Source: Alphaproteobacteria bacterium
GTDB taxonomy: Bacteria; Pseudomonadota; Alphaproteobacteria; UBA7985; JAUIBT01
Direction: 5' to 3'
Length of the DNA stretch: 64,000 nt
NCBI GenBank assembly: GCA_030428255.1
Contig: JAUIBT010000006.1
Coordinates: 1 to 64,000, forward strand
A model generated the notes under the pieces. It was not told the DNA's origin, did no database searches, and was given only the letters and a program-made list of their open reading frames with translations. Positions 27,717 through 39,312 of the stretch are shown here, in pieces; position 1 is the first letter of the stretch; the number at the start of each line of letters is the position of its first letter. The position numbers and the translations under genes are program-made.

Positions 27717-29047
27717 CAGGGGTTCAGGGCGTACCAAGGGCGTCTTCCTTCGGGCGCATGGGCCACCAATGATCGTTTGCGCGGCTGCCGCTTGGCATCG
27801 TTGAGAACTTGCAGCGGCTTATGGCGGCGGATCTGCTCGGGCGAATTCAGCGCGCGCAGGCTTTGTGGCGAGGCTTCCAGCAGGCGTTCAATGCCGACCA
27901 ACCCGGCGGTGTGCTTGCGACTGACCTTGTGCGCTCCGCCAAGTCCTGAGTGGTTTAGTGTCAGCCGTGGACCCTTGGCGTCGAACACCATCAAGGTCGG
28001 CGTGTAGCGCGCTCTTGAAAGCACCAGGGGGGCTTTGCTTTCCTGGGCGAGGGGTTTGGCGCGGCAAAACTCCAAGTGCATAATGAGGCCCGCGCGGCGC
28101 GGAAGAATGCGCATGTTGGAGACAAAATTCCCGGTCGAAGCGACGATCAAGGTTTGACGTCCTTCGGGCGTCGTTTCCTCATACAGCGGTTGGACCACGT
28201 GCGGGTGGGTGCCCAGCACCAGGCTTGCCCCGGCTTTGATCATGTCTTGGCCCAAGCGGCGGTCCCGTCCGTTAATTTGGTGCGCGTACTCCACCCCCCA
28301 GTGAGGCGTAACGATTACCGCATCGACCTGCGGATCGGCCTTCAGAGCAGCGATGCTGTCCAGCACCTCTTGGCGGTGGCTATAGCAGCCGAGCACCTGG
28401 TTCTTGCGGTCCGGTATTCCGTTGGTGGAGTAAGTGCAGGCCAGCCAAGCAATGGTCGCGCCCTTGACCTGTGTCAGTCGATGGAAGGGCGCGCTGCTGC
28501 CTGCGCGCCGCGTGCCTGTATAGGCCAGCCCTGCGGCCTCCAGCGTATCAATGGTAGCGTCAACGCCAGGAGCCCAGCGGTCCAGCGCGTGGTTGTTGGC
28601 CGTTGAAACGATGTCAAAGCCGGCCTGCTTCAAGTCATCGACCAGCGAAGGGTGGTAGTTGAAGGAAGGAAAGGTCGTGTAGACCTTGTCGTCATAGCGT
28701 TTGCCGGGATCTTTGGTCTTGCGCCCGCCGCGCGCCAGGCCTGCGGCGGTCGGGCCTTCCAAATTGGCGTAAGCGATATCGGCGGCCTGAATGAGAGGCT
28801 CGGCCTCCTTCCACAAAGCGCGCGCGCTGTCTGGATCGCTGTAGGCTTTGAGCTGGAGTTTGCGGTGCAACAGCACGTCGCCTACGCCCAAAACAGAGAT
28901 GCGGTCTTGATCAGCGCAATAGTCGGGGCGCTCGAAAGCGCTCGCTGGCACGGCAAGGCTTGCGCATAGCGCCCAGGCCAGCAGCCAGGGTCGGTTGTTC
29001 TTCGCTGGCCGTACTAGCGGCAGAGTGGGGCGATACCTGCTGGTCAT
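27716..29047 (-). CDS. CapA-family (PGA_cap) metallophosphatase-like protein
   Basis: A 443-residue exported protein. The N-terminus has a signal segment LLAWALCASLAVPASAFERP (about residues 22-40). The catalytic fold follows with GVGDVLLHRKL, IAYANLEGP, STANNHALDRW, TPHWGVEYAH and LGTHPHVVQP, the Asp, Asn and His residues expected of the calcineurin-like CapA/PgsA family. Members are tied to poly-gamma-glutamate capsule export or anchoring, and others have unknown substrates. No capB or capC synthase is nearby, so capsule synthesis is not implied. The ATG overlaps the upstream stop as ATGA, and the next gene overlaps its stop as TGATG. The last 100 residues have no assigned domain. Confidence 0.88.
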   Translation of the reverse strand: MTSRYRPTLPLVRPAKNNRPWLLAWALCASLAVPASAFERPDYCADQDRISVLGVGDVLLHRKLQLKAYSDPDSARALWKEAEPLIQAADIAYANLEGPTAAGLARGGRKTKDPGKRYDDKVYTTFPSFNYHPSLVDDLKQAGFDIVSTANNHALDRWAPGVDATIDTLEAAGLAYTGTRRAGSSAPFHRLTQVKGATIAWLACTYSTNGIPDRKNQVLGCYSHRQEVLDSIAALKADPQVDAVIVTPHWGVEYAHQINGRDRRLGQDMIKAGASLVLGTHPHVVQPLYEETTPEGRQTLIVASTGNFVSNMRILPRRAGLIMHLEFCRAKPLAQESKAPLVLSRARYTPTLMVFDAKGPRLTLNHSGLGGAHKVSRKHTAGLVGIERLLEASPQSLRALNSPEQIRRHKPLQVLNDAKRQPRKRSLVAHAPEGRRPWYALNP

Positions 29048-30831
29048 AGAAACTCGGGAATAATGAGCGGCTTGTCCTCGGCACGCGTGGGTGCGCCAGG
29101 GCTGCCTGCGGGGCTGCCAACGGGGCCTGCCAAGGGGGTCTGGCCCGCTTGCGCCTCCTTGATTGCGTAAATATAGCCGTCGCGATTGCCGACGTAGATG
29201 CCGCCGTCCCAGACGGCTGGGGTGGACTCGATACAGCCGCCCGACGGAATTTGCATCCGCCAAACCAGGCGCGGGTTGGCAGGCTGGCTCAGGTCATAGC
29301 GCGCAAGACGGCCCCGGCAATCGGCGACCAGCAATTGATCCTCGACCACCACAGGCGACGACCAAGAATGGTAGCTGAGCTTCTCGCGAAAGGTCACTTC
29401 GCCGGTAGCGCTGTCAACGACCCAAAAATCACCGGTGTGCGCCACCACATAAAGATAACCTTCATACAGCGCGGGCGTGGCCCAAAGCCCGTATTTCTCG
29501 CCCGCCTTGGGGAAGTCGAGCTTCCAGTCCACGGGTTGATCAGGCCGGAAGGGGTTGAGGCGCGCAAGCTGGCCCGCACGCGCATGGCCCGCATTGTCCG
29601 GGCGCTCCTTTTCTGAGGCGACGTAGATCATGCCAGCCTGATCAATGACCAGGGTCGCGTCGGTGTCGTCGCCGGTCCAAAACTCGAAGACCTGAGCCTC
29701 ATCGCGGCTGGCGCCGCCGATAAGTTTGCCGATGTCGTAGCCTTGTACCAAGCCGCCAGAATTGCTGAAGTAGACCCGATCTTGCCACACCGCCACCGAG
29801 GCTTCGATAGAGACCATCCGGTCGCGCACCAGACGGAAAAGCTCGGGCGTATAGCCTTTGATCTTGGAGACGATCTTGGGGTTGACGTTGACGCTGCCGT
29901 TGAGCCAATGGCGGTTTAGCTTGACGATGTAGAAGAGGCTGTTCTCGCCGCCAACCAGCATGTAATCGTTAATGATCAAAGGGTTGCCGTCCCAATCGTT
30001 GTTCCAAACGGCTCCTGCGGTGCGGCCCGGCAATTTCCAAAGGACGCGTGCGCTTTCGCCATCCAGCGCAGCAATGCGCAAGAAATTGTCTCGGCTGCCG
30101 AAATAGATCAGCGGGTAGCCATCCGGGTCTAAGCTGACTGAGCCTTTGATGATGTCGTCAGTCGCCAGCGGTGGCCGCAGGTCCTGGCCGCTAACCGAAT
30201 CAAAAAAATGCACCGCGTGATCGTAGGCGCCCTGGATTACCTCGGTGCGTTCCTCACGCTGCCAAACCACGGGCTGACCTGTCCAGCCCGAACCGCACCA
30301 GCTTTTGGTTTCCTGACCGACGCTTGAGACACCGCAATAGGGGCCGCGTCGCCAGGCAATGGCCGGGCGGTCGGGCAAGGGGCCCTTGCCGTAGTAGCTA
30401 CGGGTTGGATTGCCGCGAAAGGCCAACAGTCCTTTGGCTCTGGCACGCGGCCAAGGCTTGCCGACGCTGCTCGGTGCGACCCAAACGGGGCTGCGCGCTT
30501 GCTGCGCGCTCTCGGTTTGCTTTGCGGTCTCGGTTTGGGCGCCCACTGATAGAGAAGGGGGCTTAATTTGGGGCGTGATCTGCGGCTCGTTCTGGGAGCC
30601 GCCCTGAAGGTCGCCCTGGGAGTCTCTCTGAGAAACGCCCTGAGAGTCGCCCTTGGAATCGCTCTGGGGTTCGGACGCAACGAGGGGGGCCTCGGTGACG
30701 GGCTCGCTCGCTGGCGCTGGCCCGGCGATGGGCAAGGGAAGAGGTTTATCGCCCGCCCAAGCGCCATGGCCTGGCAGCCCCAAAGCTACCAAGGTCAACA
30801 CAAGCAGCAGCGGCACGATGAAACGCGGCAT
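29044..30831 (-). CDS. Exported PQQ-like beta-propeller protein
   Basis: The 595-residue protein has a signal peptide (residues 1-26, VPLLLVLTLVALGLPGHGAWA) and a low-complexity Ser/Gln/Asp linker at about 50-110. From about residue 130 beta-propeller blades follow, each with W-x-G or Y-x-G and a hydrophobic strand: GAYDHAVHFFDSVSG, LIYFGSRDNFLRIAALDG, LIINDYMLVGGENSLFY, YEGYLYVVAHTGDFWVVDSA and WDGGIYVGNRDGYIYAI. PQQ-like repeat proteins include alcohol dehydrogenases and BamB-type scaffolds. No quinoprotein active-site Cys-Cys or Asp pattern is evident, so a structural or binding role is more likely than catalysis. It is the first gene of the operon with the CapA-like and Sel1 genes. Confidence 0.85.
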   Translation of the reverse strand: MPRFIVPLLLVLTLVALGLPGHGAWAGDKPLPLPIAGPAPASEPVTEAPLVASEPQSDSKGDSQGVSQRDSQGDLQGGSQNEPQITPQIKPPSLSVGAQTETAKQTESAQQARSPVWVAPSSVGKPWPRARAKGLLAFRGNPTRSYYGKGPLPDRPAIAWRRGPYCGVSSVGQETKSWCGSGWTGQPVVWQREERTEVIQGAYDHAVHFFDSVSGQDLRPPLATDDIIKGSVSLDPDGYPLIYFGSRDNFLRIAALDGESARVLWKLPGRTAGAVWNNDWDGNPLIINDYMLVGGENSLFYIVKLNRHWLNGSVNVNPKIVSKIKGYTPELFRLVRDRMVSIEASVAVWQDRVYFSNSGGLVQGYDIGKLIGGASRDEAQVFEFWTGDDTDATLVIDQAGMIYVASEKERPDNAGHARAGQLARLNPFRPDQPVDWKLDFPKAGEKYGLWATPALYEGYLYVVAHTGDFWVVDSATGEVTFREKLSYHSWSSPVVVEDQLLVADCRGRLARYDLSQPANPRLVWRMQIPSGGCIESTPAVWDGGIYVGNRDGYIYAIKEAQAGQTPLAGPVGSPAGSPGAPTRAEDKPLIIPEFL

Positions 30832-30941
30832 AGAGCCTTCGCAAAACTAAGATGTGCAGCAGTCTGCGTTTAACGCATCAGGATGTAAAGCCTGGCCTTG
30901 CCGGGCCAAGTGTTTGGCGCCATAGCGCACGGCCTTTGCGC

Positions 30942-31802
30942 TCAGGGCCGCAGCGCGGCCAGGGCTTGGCGCATGGTCTCAACAAAGTCGGCGTCAGTAT
31001 TCACCAGCGGATCGAGCACCAAATAGCGCAATCCGCCCCGTTCGGCTGCCTCAACGGCCGAGGTGCTGGGCGGGAACTCAAACAGCATGATATCGGCTTT
31101 GCGCTCGCCTTGCAGCGCGGCGAGATCAGCCTCGTTTTCAGCGGTGATGGTTTCCGCCGCTTCCCAATGCAGGTAGCGCATATCAAGGCCATAGGCGGCG
31201 GCGAAATAGTGATAGACCGGATGCGAGCCGGCAAACGCTTGGCCTTGCAGGGCTGCCCCAGCAGCCGTGGCAGCGGCATCAAGTTCAGCCAGGTCAGCCT
31301 GTAAGGAGGCCAAGGCGGCGTCGACCGCGTCGCCCTCCAGCTTGAGCTTGCGCTTAAATGCGGTGGCAATGGCTTCTGCCTGCAAGCTGGCGATCGAGAA
31401 ATCCAGCCAAGTCACCGAGGCAAAATTGCCGTGTTCGTGGCTGTCGCCGCCGTGGGTGTGGGCAAGTGAATCGCCCCGCAAATAGCGGTCTTTGGCCTTG
31501 GCCGAGGTGTCAACCAGGCGCGAGCGGCGCAAGGAAACCTGCGGGAGCCAGGTGGCAAATCCGGCGCCGTTGAGCAGCACCAAGTCGGCGGCTTGGATCT
31601 GGGCGATGTCTTGGCTGCCCGGTTGCCAGAAGGCAGGGTCTTCACCCTCTGGCGCAGGCATGACGACCTCAACCGCATCTCCGGCCAAGCGCTGCGCAAA
31701 ATAGGCCAGGGGGGAATTCACCGCGACCACCAGGGGCTTGGCAATAGCTGAGCTGGCAAGAGCTCCGAACAGGAGAATGAAGACGGAAACTGTAAGGCGC
31801 AT
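30942..31802 (-). CDS. ZnuA-like metal-binding periplasmic protein
   Basis: A cluster A-I substrate-binding protein of 286 residues with a signal peptide (residues 1-21, LFGALASSAIA). Residues 114-125 form a His-rich loop (HTHGGDSHEHG), as in zinc-binding ZnuA proteins. The family landmarks are VVAVNSPLAYFAQRLAGD, VLLNGAGFATWLP, the second-lobe metal site FAGSHPVYHYFAAAYGL, and LRYLVLDPLV near the C-terminus. It probably captures Zn2+ or a similar divalent metal. It lies 72 bp after the ABC permease gene on the same strand and is the last gene of a metal-related operon. The usual ZnuB/ZnuC partners are absent; a MacB/Lol-type transporter is there instead. Confidence 0.88.
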   Translation of the reverse strand: MRLTVSVFILLFGALASSAIAKPLVVAVNSPLAYFAQRLAGDAVEVVMPAPEGEDPAFWQPGSQDIAQIQAADLVLLNGAGFATWLPQVSLRRSRLVDTSAKAKDRYLRGDSLAHTHGGDSHEHGNFASVTWLDFSIASLQAEAIATAFKRKLKLEGDAVDAALASLQADLAELDAAATAAGAALQGQAFAGSHPVYHYFAAAYGLDMRYLHWEAAETITAENEADLAALQGERKADIMLFEFPPSTSAVEAAERGGLRYLVLDPLVNTDADFVETMRQALAALRP

Positions 31803-31874
31803 GGGAGGGACTCCTTTTGGCGAGCAGCGGTGAGAAACCGCACCTGATAATGCGATCTTTAGAGGGGGCGAGCT

Positions 31875-33041
31875 TTATAGGACGGGTGCAATCAGCAACA
31901 CCACCAGCTCGCCGACCAAAGCATCGGCGGTGAGCCAGGCAAGCGCTGCTAATGCAACACCGCCAGTCAGCAAAAGCAACAGCTCCAAACTGACAAGCCG
32001 CAAGCTGAACCAGCGATCAGCACCCAATTGATAGTTGGTGCGCATCTCTGCCTGGCGCAATTGCAAGGATAAGAAAACCGCCAGACCCAAGGCGAAGAGT
32101 GCCGCGAGCGCGACCACTGCGACCACGGCATCCAGCACGGCCTTGAAGCGAAACAAGCTTTCCATCAACTGACCGATGAGTGGGGCCGGTTGGATGGCTT
32201 GTATGGAGCTGTCAGGGCTTTGGAACAGGCCGCGCAAAATGGTCTTGGACTTATGATCATAGGGCAGGGCGATGACAGCGGTGACTGGGTAGCCCTCGGG
32301 ATCGCCGTGAAAGTGGAAGCTCGCGCGGTTTTCGTCGGTAATGCGTGCGAACTGGCGCTGGGCGGCGTTGGCCACGATCACACCGTCTGGCGTCACCCCG
32401 GCGGCGATCACATCGTCGTGCCCGTGTCCGATGCCCTGGATAATCCACGAGGTCTTGATATCCGTAAAGATGGCCCCGTCGTCCGGGCTACCGGTGGGCT
32501 CAAGCACCCCGACCACATCGAGTTGAAGGGGGTAGCTGGCGGTCAGATCGAACAGATTTTCCGGCTGCGAGACCAAAGACTGCCCGGGCGCCAGTTCCAG
32601 CTTGCGCGCGACCTCAGACCCCAGCACCACCTCGCCGATCAGTGAAAAGGCGCGGCCCGACTGATACTGAAAGTCGCGAAAGTCCAGATAGTCCAAGCTG
32701 GTGCCAACAACCGCCGCGCCGCCCGCGCGATAGCGGATGTGCAGCGGAATAATGTCGGCATATCCGGTGTCCCAAAGCTGATCGACCGTGGCCATGCTGG
32801 CGGGCTGGGGCGCTTGTCCCTGAAAATACAGCGCTTTAATCGCCAGATCCATGGCTGACCCCTGGCGGCCGAGCAGCAGGGGCGTGGTCTGCGCGCGCGC
32901 GGTCATCAGCTCTTGGCTGCGGGTCAATAGGCTTTGGGTGACCAGGGGAACTGCCAAGATCAAACCAGTGGCCAACACCATCACCAGGCTCTTGAGCCAG
33001 TGGTAGCGCAGATAGGCAAGCGCGAGGTAGAGGCTAGGCAT
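31875..33041 (-). CDS. FtsX/MacB-type ABC transporter permease
   Basis: The 388-residue protein has the four-helix FtsX layout: one N-terminal helix (about 15-35), a large periplasmic domain (about 36-270, MacB_PCD-like), then three helices (about 285-312, 330-352, 360-385). VVTAVIALPYDHKSK-type sequence lies in the periplasmic part. It pairs with the ATPase whose gene overlaps it by 8 bp. FtsX-type permeases generally do not carry small ions through the membrane; they transmit force or extract lipids and peptides. Its presence in a metal operon is therefore unusual. Confidence 0.88.
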   Translation of the reverse strand: MPSLYLALAYLRYHWLKSLVMVLATGLILAVPLVTQSLLTRSQELMTARAQTTPLLLGRQGSAMDLAIKALYFQGQAPQPASMATVDQLWDTGYADIIPLHIRYRAGGAAVVGTSLDYLDFRDFQYQSGRAFSLIGEVVLGSEVARKLELAPGQSLVSQPENLFDLTASYPLQLDVVGVLEPTGSPDDGAIFTDIKTSWIIQGIGHGHDDVIAAGVTPDGVIVANAAQRQFARITDENRASFHFHGDPEGYPVTAVIALPYDHKSKTILRGLFQSPDSSIQAIQPAPLIGQLMESLFRFKAVLDAVVAVVALAALFALGLAVFLSLQLRQAEMRTNYQLGADRWFSLRLVSLELLLLLTGGVALAALAWLTADALVGELVVLLIAPVL

Positions 33042-33747
33042 GTTGGGCCTCGCTTGTGGTGTTCAGGCTGTGACGGAAATCAGCGAAGTCGATCACGCGA
33101 TCAAATCGATCCAGCAAGCCGTGGTCGTGTGTGACCGCTAACAACGCCGCGCCATCGTCCTCAACGCGCCGAAACAGCAGCTCCAAAATCAGGGTCTTAT
33201 TCTCCGGATCCAGATTGCCGGTCGCCTCGTCGGCGAGCAATAGGCGCGGGCTGCGGATGAGGGCTCGGCAGATGGCAACCCGCTGTTTCTCCCCCTGCGA
33301 CAGTGCGCGGGGCAATTGCTTCAAGCGATCGCTGACCCCGACAGCTTCGGCCAAAGCGGCGGCACGCTGTCGGACCTCGGCGGTCAGGCGCGCGTCTGGG
33401 TCGAGGCGGTAGGGGTGCAGGATGTTGTCATAGGCGGTCAGGTAGGGAATGAGCTGGAAGTCTTGAAACACAAAGCCAAGCTTGCGGCGGCGCAGGCGGC
33501 GACGGGCAGCATCGCGCAGGCCGGTCATAGGGCTGTCATCAATGACGATCTTGCCGTGCTGGGGGATCAGCAAGCCCGCCAATAGATTAAGCAGAGTAGT
33601 CTTGCCGGTGCCTGACGGGCCAACGATGGCGACTTTCTCGCGCGCCGCCAGCTTGAGGCCAGGGACCTGAAGTCGAAAGTTCGCTTTGGGATAGGAAAAT
33701 GCCAGGTCCTGTACGCTGATCATCGCTAGGCTTGCGGTTTCGCTCAT
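33034..33747 (-). CDS. LolD/MacB-type ABC transporter ATP-binding protein
   Basis: A 237-residue ATPase with Walker A GPSGTGKTTLL (residues 43-53), the Q-loop FVFQDFQLIPYLTAYDN, signature LSQGEKQRVAICRAL and Walker B LLLADEATGNLD, followed by the switch histidine in VTHDHGLL. The pattern is that of the LolD/FtsE/MacB family, which drives FtsX-type permeases. Both neighbours overlap it, so the three genes are translated together. Confidence 0.93.
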   Translation of the reverse strand: MSETASLAMISVQDLAFSYPKANFRLQVPGLKLAAREKVAIVGPSGTGKTTLLNLLAGLLIPQHGKIVIDDSPMTGLRDAARRRLRRRKLGFVFQDFQLIPYLTAYDNILHPYRLDPDARLTAEVRQRAAALAEAVGVSDRLKQLPRALSQGEKQRVAICRALIRSPRLLLADEATGNLDPENKTLILELLFRRVEDDGAALLAVTHDHGLLDRFDRVIDFADFRHSLNTTSEAQHA

Positions 33748-34355
33748 GGCTGTGCCTCCTGTGGCGTGGCTTGCCCAATCGGCTGTCCAGCATCGCTGCG
33801 GTCTACGTCCTGCAACTCGAAAGCGACAATCCGCCAGCGACCTTGCCAGGGAGCCATGGTTAGGCGCGCGCTATAAACATTGCCGCGGATATGTTGGTGG
33901 ACGCCATGGCCCACCAGCCCGATCACCGCCCAGCGGGCATCATAGTCCAGCGTATAGCTGTTCGGCAGCCAGGCGTAGTCCAGAGCGCGCAGCTCTATCG
34001 AGTGCAGGGTTTGGCTGGCGGGATCTAGGCCGGACTGCAAGGTGGCTTGCTTTTGCAAGTAAAGATCTTCGAGCACCTGGGGCGCGGTCGCCTCCGCCAG
34101 GGCGTCGTAGATTTCTTCGGGCTCGCGCAGGTCAAAGGCAGCGTAAATCTGGCGCAAAGTGTCCAATATCAATTTGTCAGGCCGTTCTTGGACCTGGGTC
34201 AGGCTTGGCGCATCTGGGGCGAGTTCCAGCGATGGTAGGGATTGCCAGCGCTCGCCATAGGCCCACCACAGCCCCAGCGCGCCCGCCAAAATCAACACGA
34301 TCAAGCGTGGGTTCCAGTTGCGCGGATTTAGACGCGATAGCTTTGTATGTTTCAT
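33744..34355 (-). CDS. Membrane-anchored periplasmic protein of the metal operon
   Basis: A 203-residue protein with a basic N-terminus, one helix at residues 17-33 (LIVLILAGALGLWWAYG) and a soluble domain. The soluble part has a helical start (DTLRQIYAAFDLREPEEIYDAL) followed by strands ending WQGRWRIVAFELQDVDR. The shape suggests an NTF2- or SnoaL-like fold, but I do not recognise a family. It overlaps the ZIP gene upstream and the ATPase gene downstream by 4 bp (ATGA) each, so it is likely part of the same complex. Confidence 0.75.
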   Translation of the reverse strand: MKHTKLSRLNPRNWNPRLIVLILAGALGLWWAYGERWQSLPSLELAPDAPSLTQVQERPDKLILDTLRQIYAAFDLREPEEIYDALAEATAPQVLEDLYLQKQATLQSGLDPASQTLHSIELRALDYAWLPNSYTLDYDARWAVIGLVGHGVHQHIRGNVYSARLTMAPWQGRWRIVAFELQDVDRSDAGQPIGQATPQEAQP

Positions 34356-35089
34356 AGAGCGGCATCCAGCAACATCATGGCTGCCAGTCCGAACGTGGCA
34401 ATGGTGCCGGCGGTCGCGGCGTTGCAGCTTTTAAACGATTCGGGCAGCAGATCGGCAAGGCACATCCATATCATGGCTCCAGCAGCTAGTCCCAGCCCCC
34501 AGGGCATCAGGGGTTCGAAAGACAGGACGGCGAAGTAGGCGGGCAGCGCCAACAGCGGTTGCGGCAGGCTGGAGACAATCGCCCAGAGCGTTGCTTGTCC
34601 CACGCTGACCCCGCTCGGCACCAGCACCAAGGCTATCGCCAGGCCCTCGGGAATATTTTGCAGTGCCATGGCCAAAGTCACCAAGAAACCAAGCTCGTCG
34701 CCCGGGCCGAAGGCAACGCCGATTGAGATACCCTCCGCGCCCGAATGCAGGGTCATGATTAGGACAATCATCATACCGCGCCTGCTCAATGCCGTGCGCG
34801 GGCGCTCTGCGATCATGCTGCTCGGCTCCTTGTACGCCAAACCAATATGGATGGCATAGGCCAGGACGATTCCCAGCGTGAGCCCGCCAAGTGTCGGCCA
34901 AAGCGCCGCCTTGTTGCCTGCCTGGATCAACAGCACCGACGCGCCAATCATCAGGCCGGCCGCCAAAGCATTCGCAAGGCCTTGCTGGGTTTTGCTGAGG
35001 TCCTTGCGCAGGTAAAAAGGCAAGGCCCCCAATCCAGTAGCAAGTGCAGTCGCAAAGGCAGCAGCGGTGACGATCCAAAGGTGAGGCAT
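34352..35089 (-). CDS. ZIP-family metal transporter
   Basis: A 245-residue integral membrane protein with about eight helices. The ZIP metal-site motifs are HSGAEGISIGVAFG in helix 4 and QNIPEGLAIAL in helix 5. ZIP permeases import Zn2+, Fe2+ or Mn2+ into the cytoplasm without ATP. The intracellular His-rich loop of eukaryotic members is absent. It is the first gene of the operon, with the ATG about 250 bp from the divergent VOC gene. Confidence 0.93.
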   Translation of the reverse strand: MPHLWIVTAAAFATALATGLGALPFYLRKDLSKTQQGLANALAAGLMIGASVLLIQAGNKAALWPTLGGLTLGIVLAYAIHIGLAYKEPSSMIAERPRTALSRRGMMIVLIMTLHSGAEGISIGVAFGPGDELGFLVTLAMALQNIPEGLAIALVLVPSGVSVGQATLWAIVSSLPQPLLALPAYFAVLSFEPLMPWGLGLAAGAMIWMCLADLLPESFKSCNAATAGTIATFGLAAMMLLDAAL

Positions 35090-35150
35090 GACGAGGCTCT
35101 GTTTAGTGAGGTAGCCAGGAAGTCGCTGAGGTCAAGCCAGCAAGCTGGTG

Positions 35151-35182
35151 ATTCAGCCTAGCAGGTCATTCAGCCTAGCAGG
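35151..35182. repeat. Short direct repeat upstream of the ZIP operon
   Basis: ATTCAGCCTAGCAGG occurs at 35151-35165 and again at 35168-35182, a period of 17 bp. It lies 60-95 bp upstream of the ZIP start. It does not match the Zur-box consensus that I know. Confidence 0.6.
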
Positions 35183-35335
35183 GCCAAGCCCGCAAAAGCG
35201 AGCTCCGGGCGAAGCATGCCGCTAACCACGATGCCGCAGCATGAGCAAGCCTTCAGGCCGAGTTTGTGTTAGACTGAGCGCCTGGCTGATCTAAGGCTTG
35301 GCTGGCAGCCACTGAAACCAATAGAGGATAAATCA

Positions 35336-35722
35336 ATGAAACACGGCGTGTTTGTCTGGAACGAGTATATGACCCGCGATGTCGAGGCGACCAAAGCCTT
35401 TTATGAAGGCGTCGTTGGCTGGGTCTTTGAAGGTATGCCCATGCCAGACGGAACCTATTGGGTTGCCAAAGTTGGCGACGAGATGGTGGCTGGCGTTATG
35501 GCCATGCCCAGCGACGACCCGCGCCTTGAGCATGTGCCCGATCACTGGCTGCCCTATTTGGAAGTTGACGATGTGATCGCGCGCTGCAAGCAGGCCGAAG
35601 CAGCAGGCGCAAGCATCATCAAAGCGCCCTTTGAGGTTCCTGGCATCGGCACAATCGCGATCTTGGCCCAACCGGGTGGTGGCGTGGTCGGGTGGATGAC
35701 CTCGGTCGCACAGCAAGATTAG
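35336..35722 (+). CDS. VOC (glyoxalase/bleomycin-resistance) superfamily protein
   Basis: The 128-residue protein starts with the VOC layout: FVWNEYMTRDVEATKAFYEGVVGW (first beta-alpha-beta), then DGTYWVAKVGDE and the second module WLPYLEVDDVIARCKQAEAAGA ... GTIAILAQPGGGVVGW. Members include metal-dependent lyases, dioxygenases and resistance proteins. The two modules together form one metal-binding site, but the ligands here are not complete enough to name a reaction. AGAGGAT precedes the ATG. It stands alone, divergent from the ZIP operon. Confidence 0.85.
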   Translation: MKHGVFVWNEYMTRDVEATKAFYEGVVGWVFEGMPMPDGTYWVAKVGDEMVAGVMAMPSDDPRLEHVPDHWLPYLEVDDVIARCKQAEAAGASIIKAPFEVPGIGTIAILAQPGGGVVGWMTSVAQQD

Positions 35723-35736
35723 GCCTCGGCGTTGAC

Positions 35737-39293
<3,557 letters not shown>

Positions 39294-39312
39294 TCAGCAA
39301 GAGGCCGACGCT

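Noticed and set aside
31803-31874. Zur or Fur box between the ABC permease and ZnuA-like genes
   Set aside because: No palindrome close to the consensus I know is present in this gap, nor upstream of the ZIP gene.
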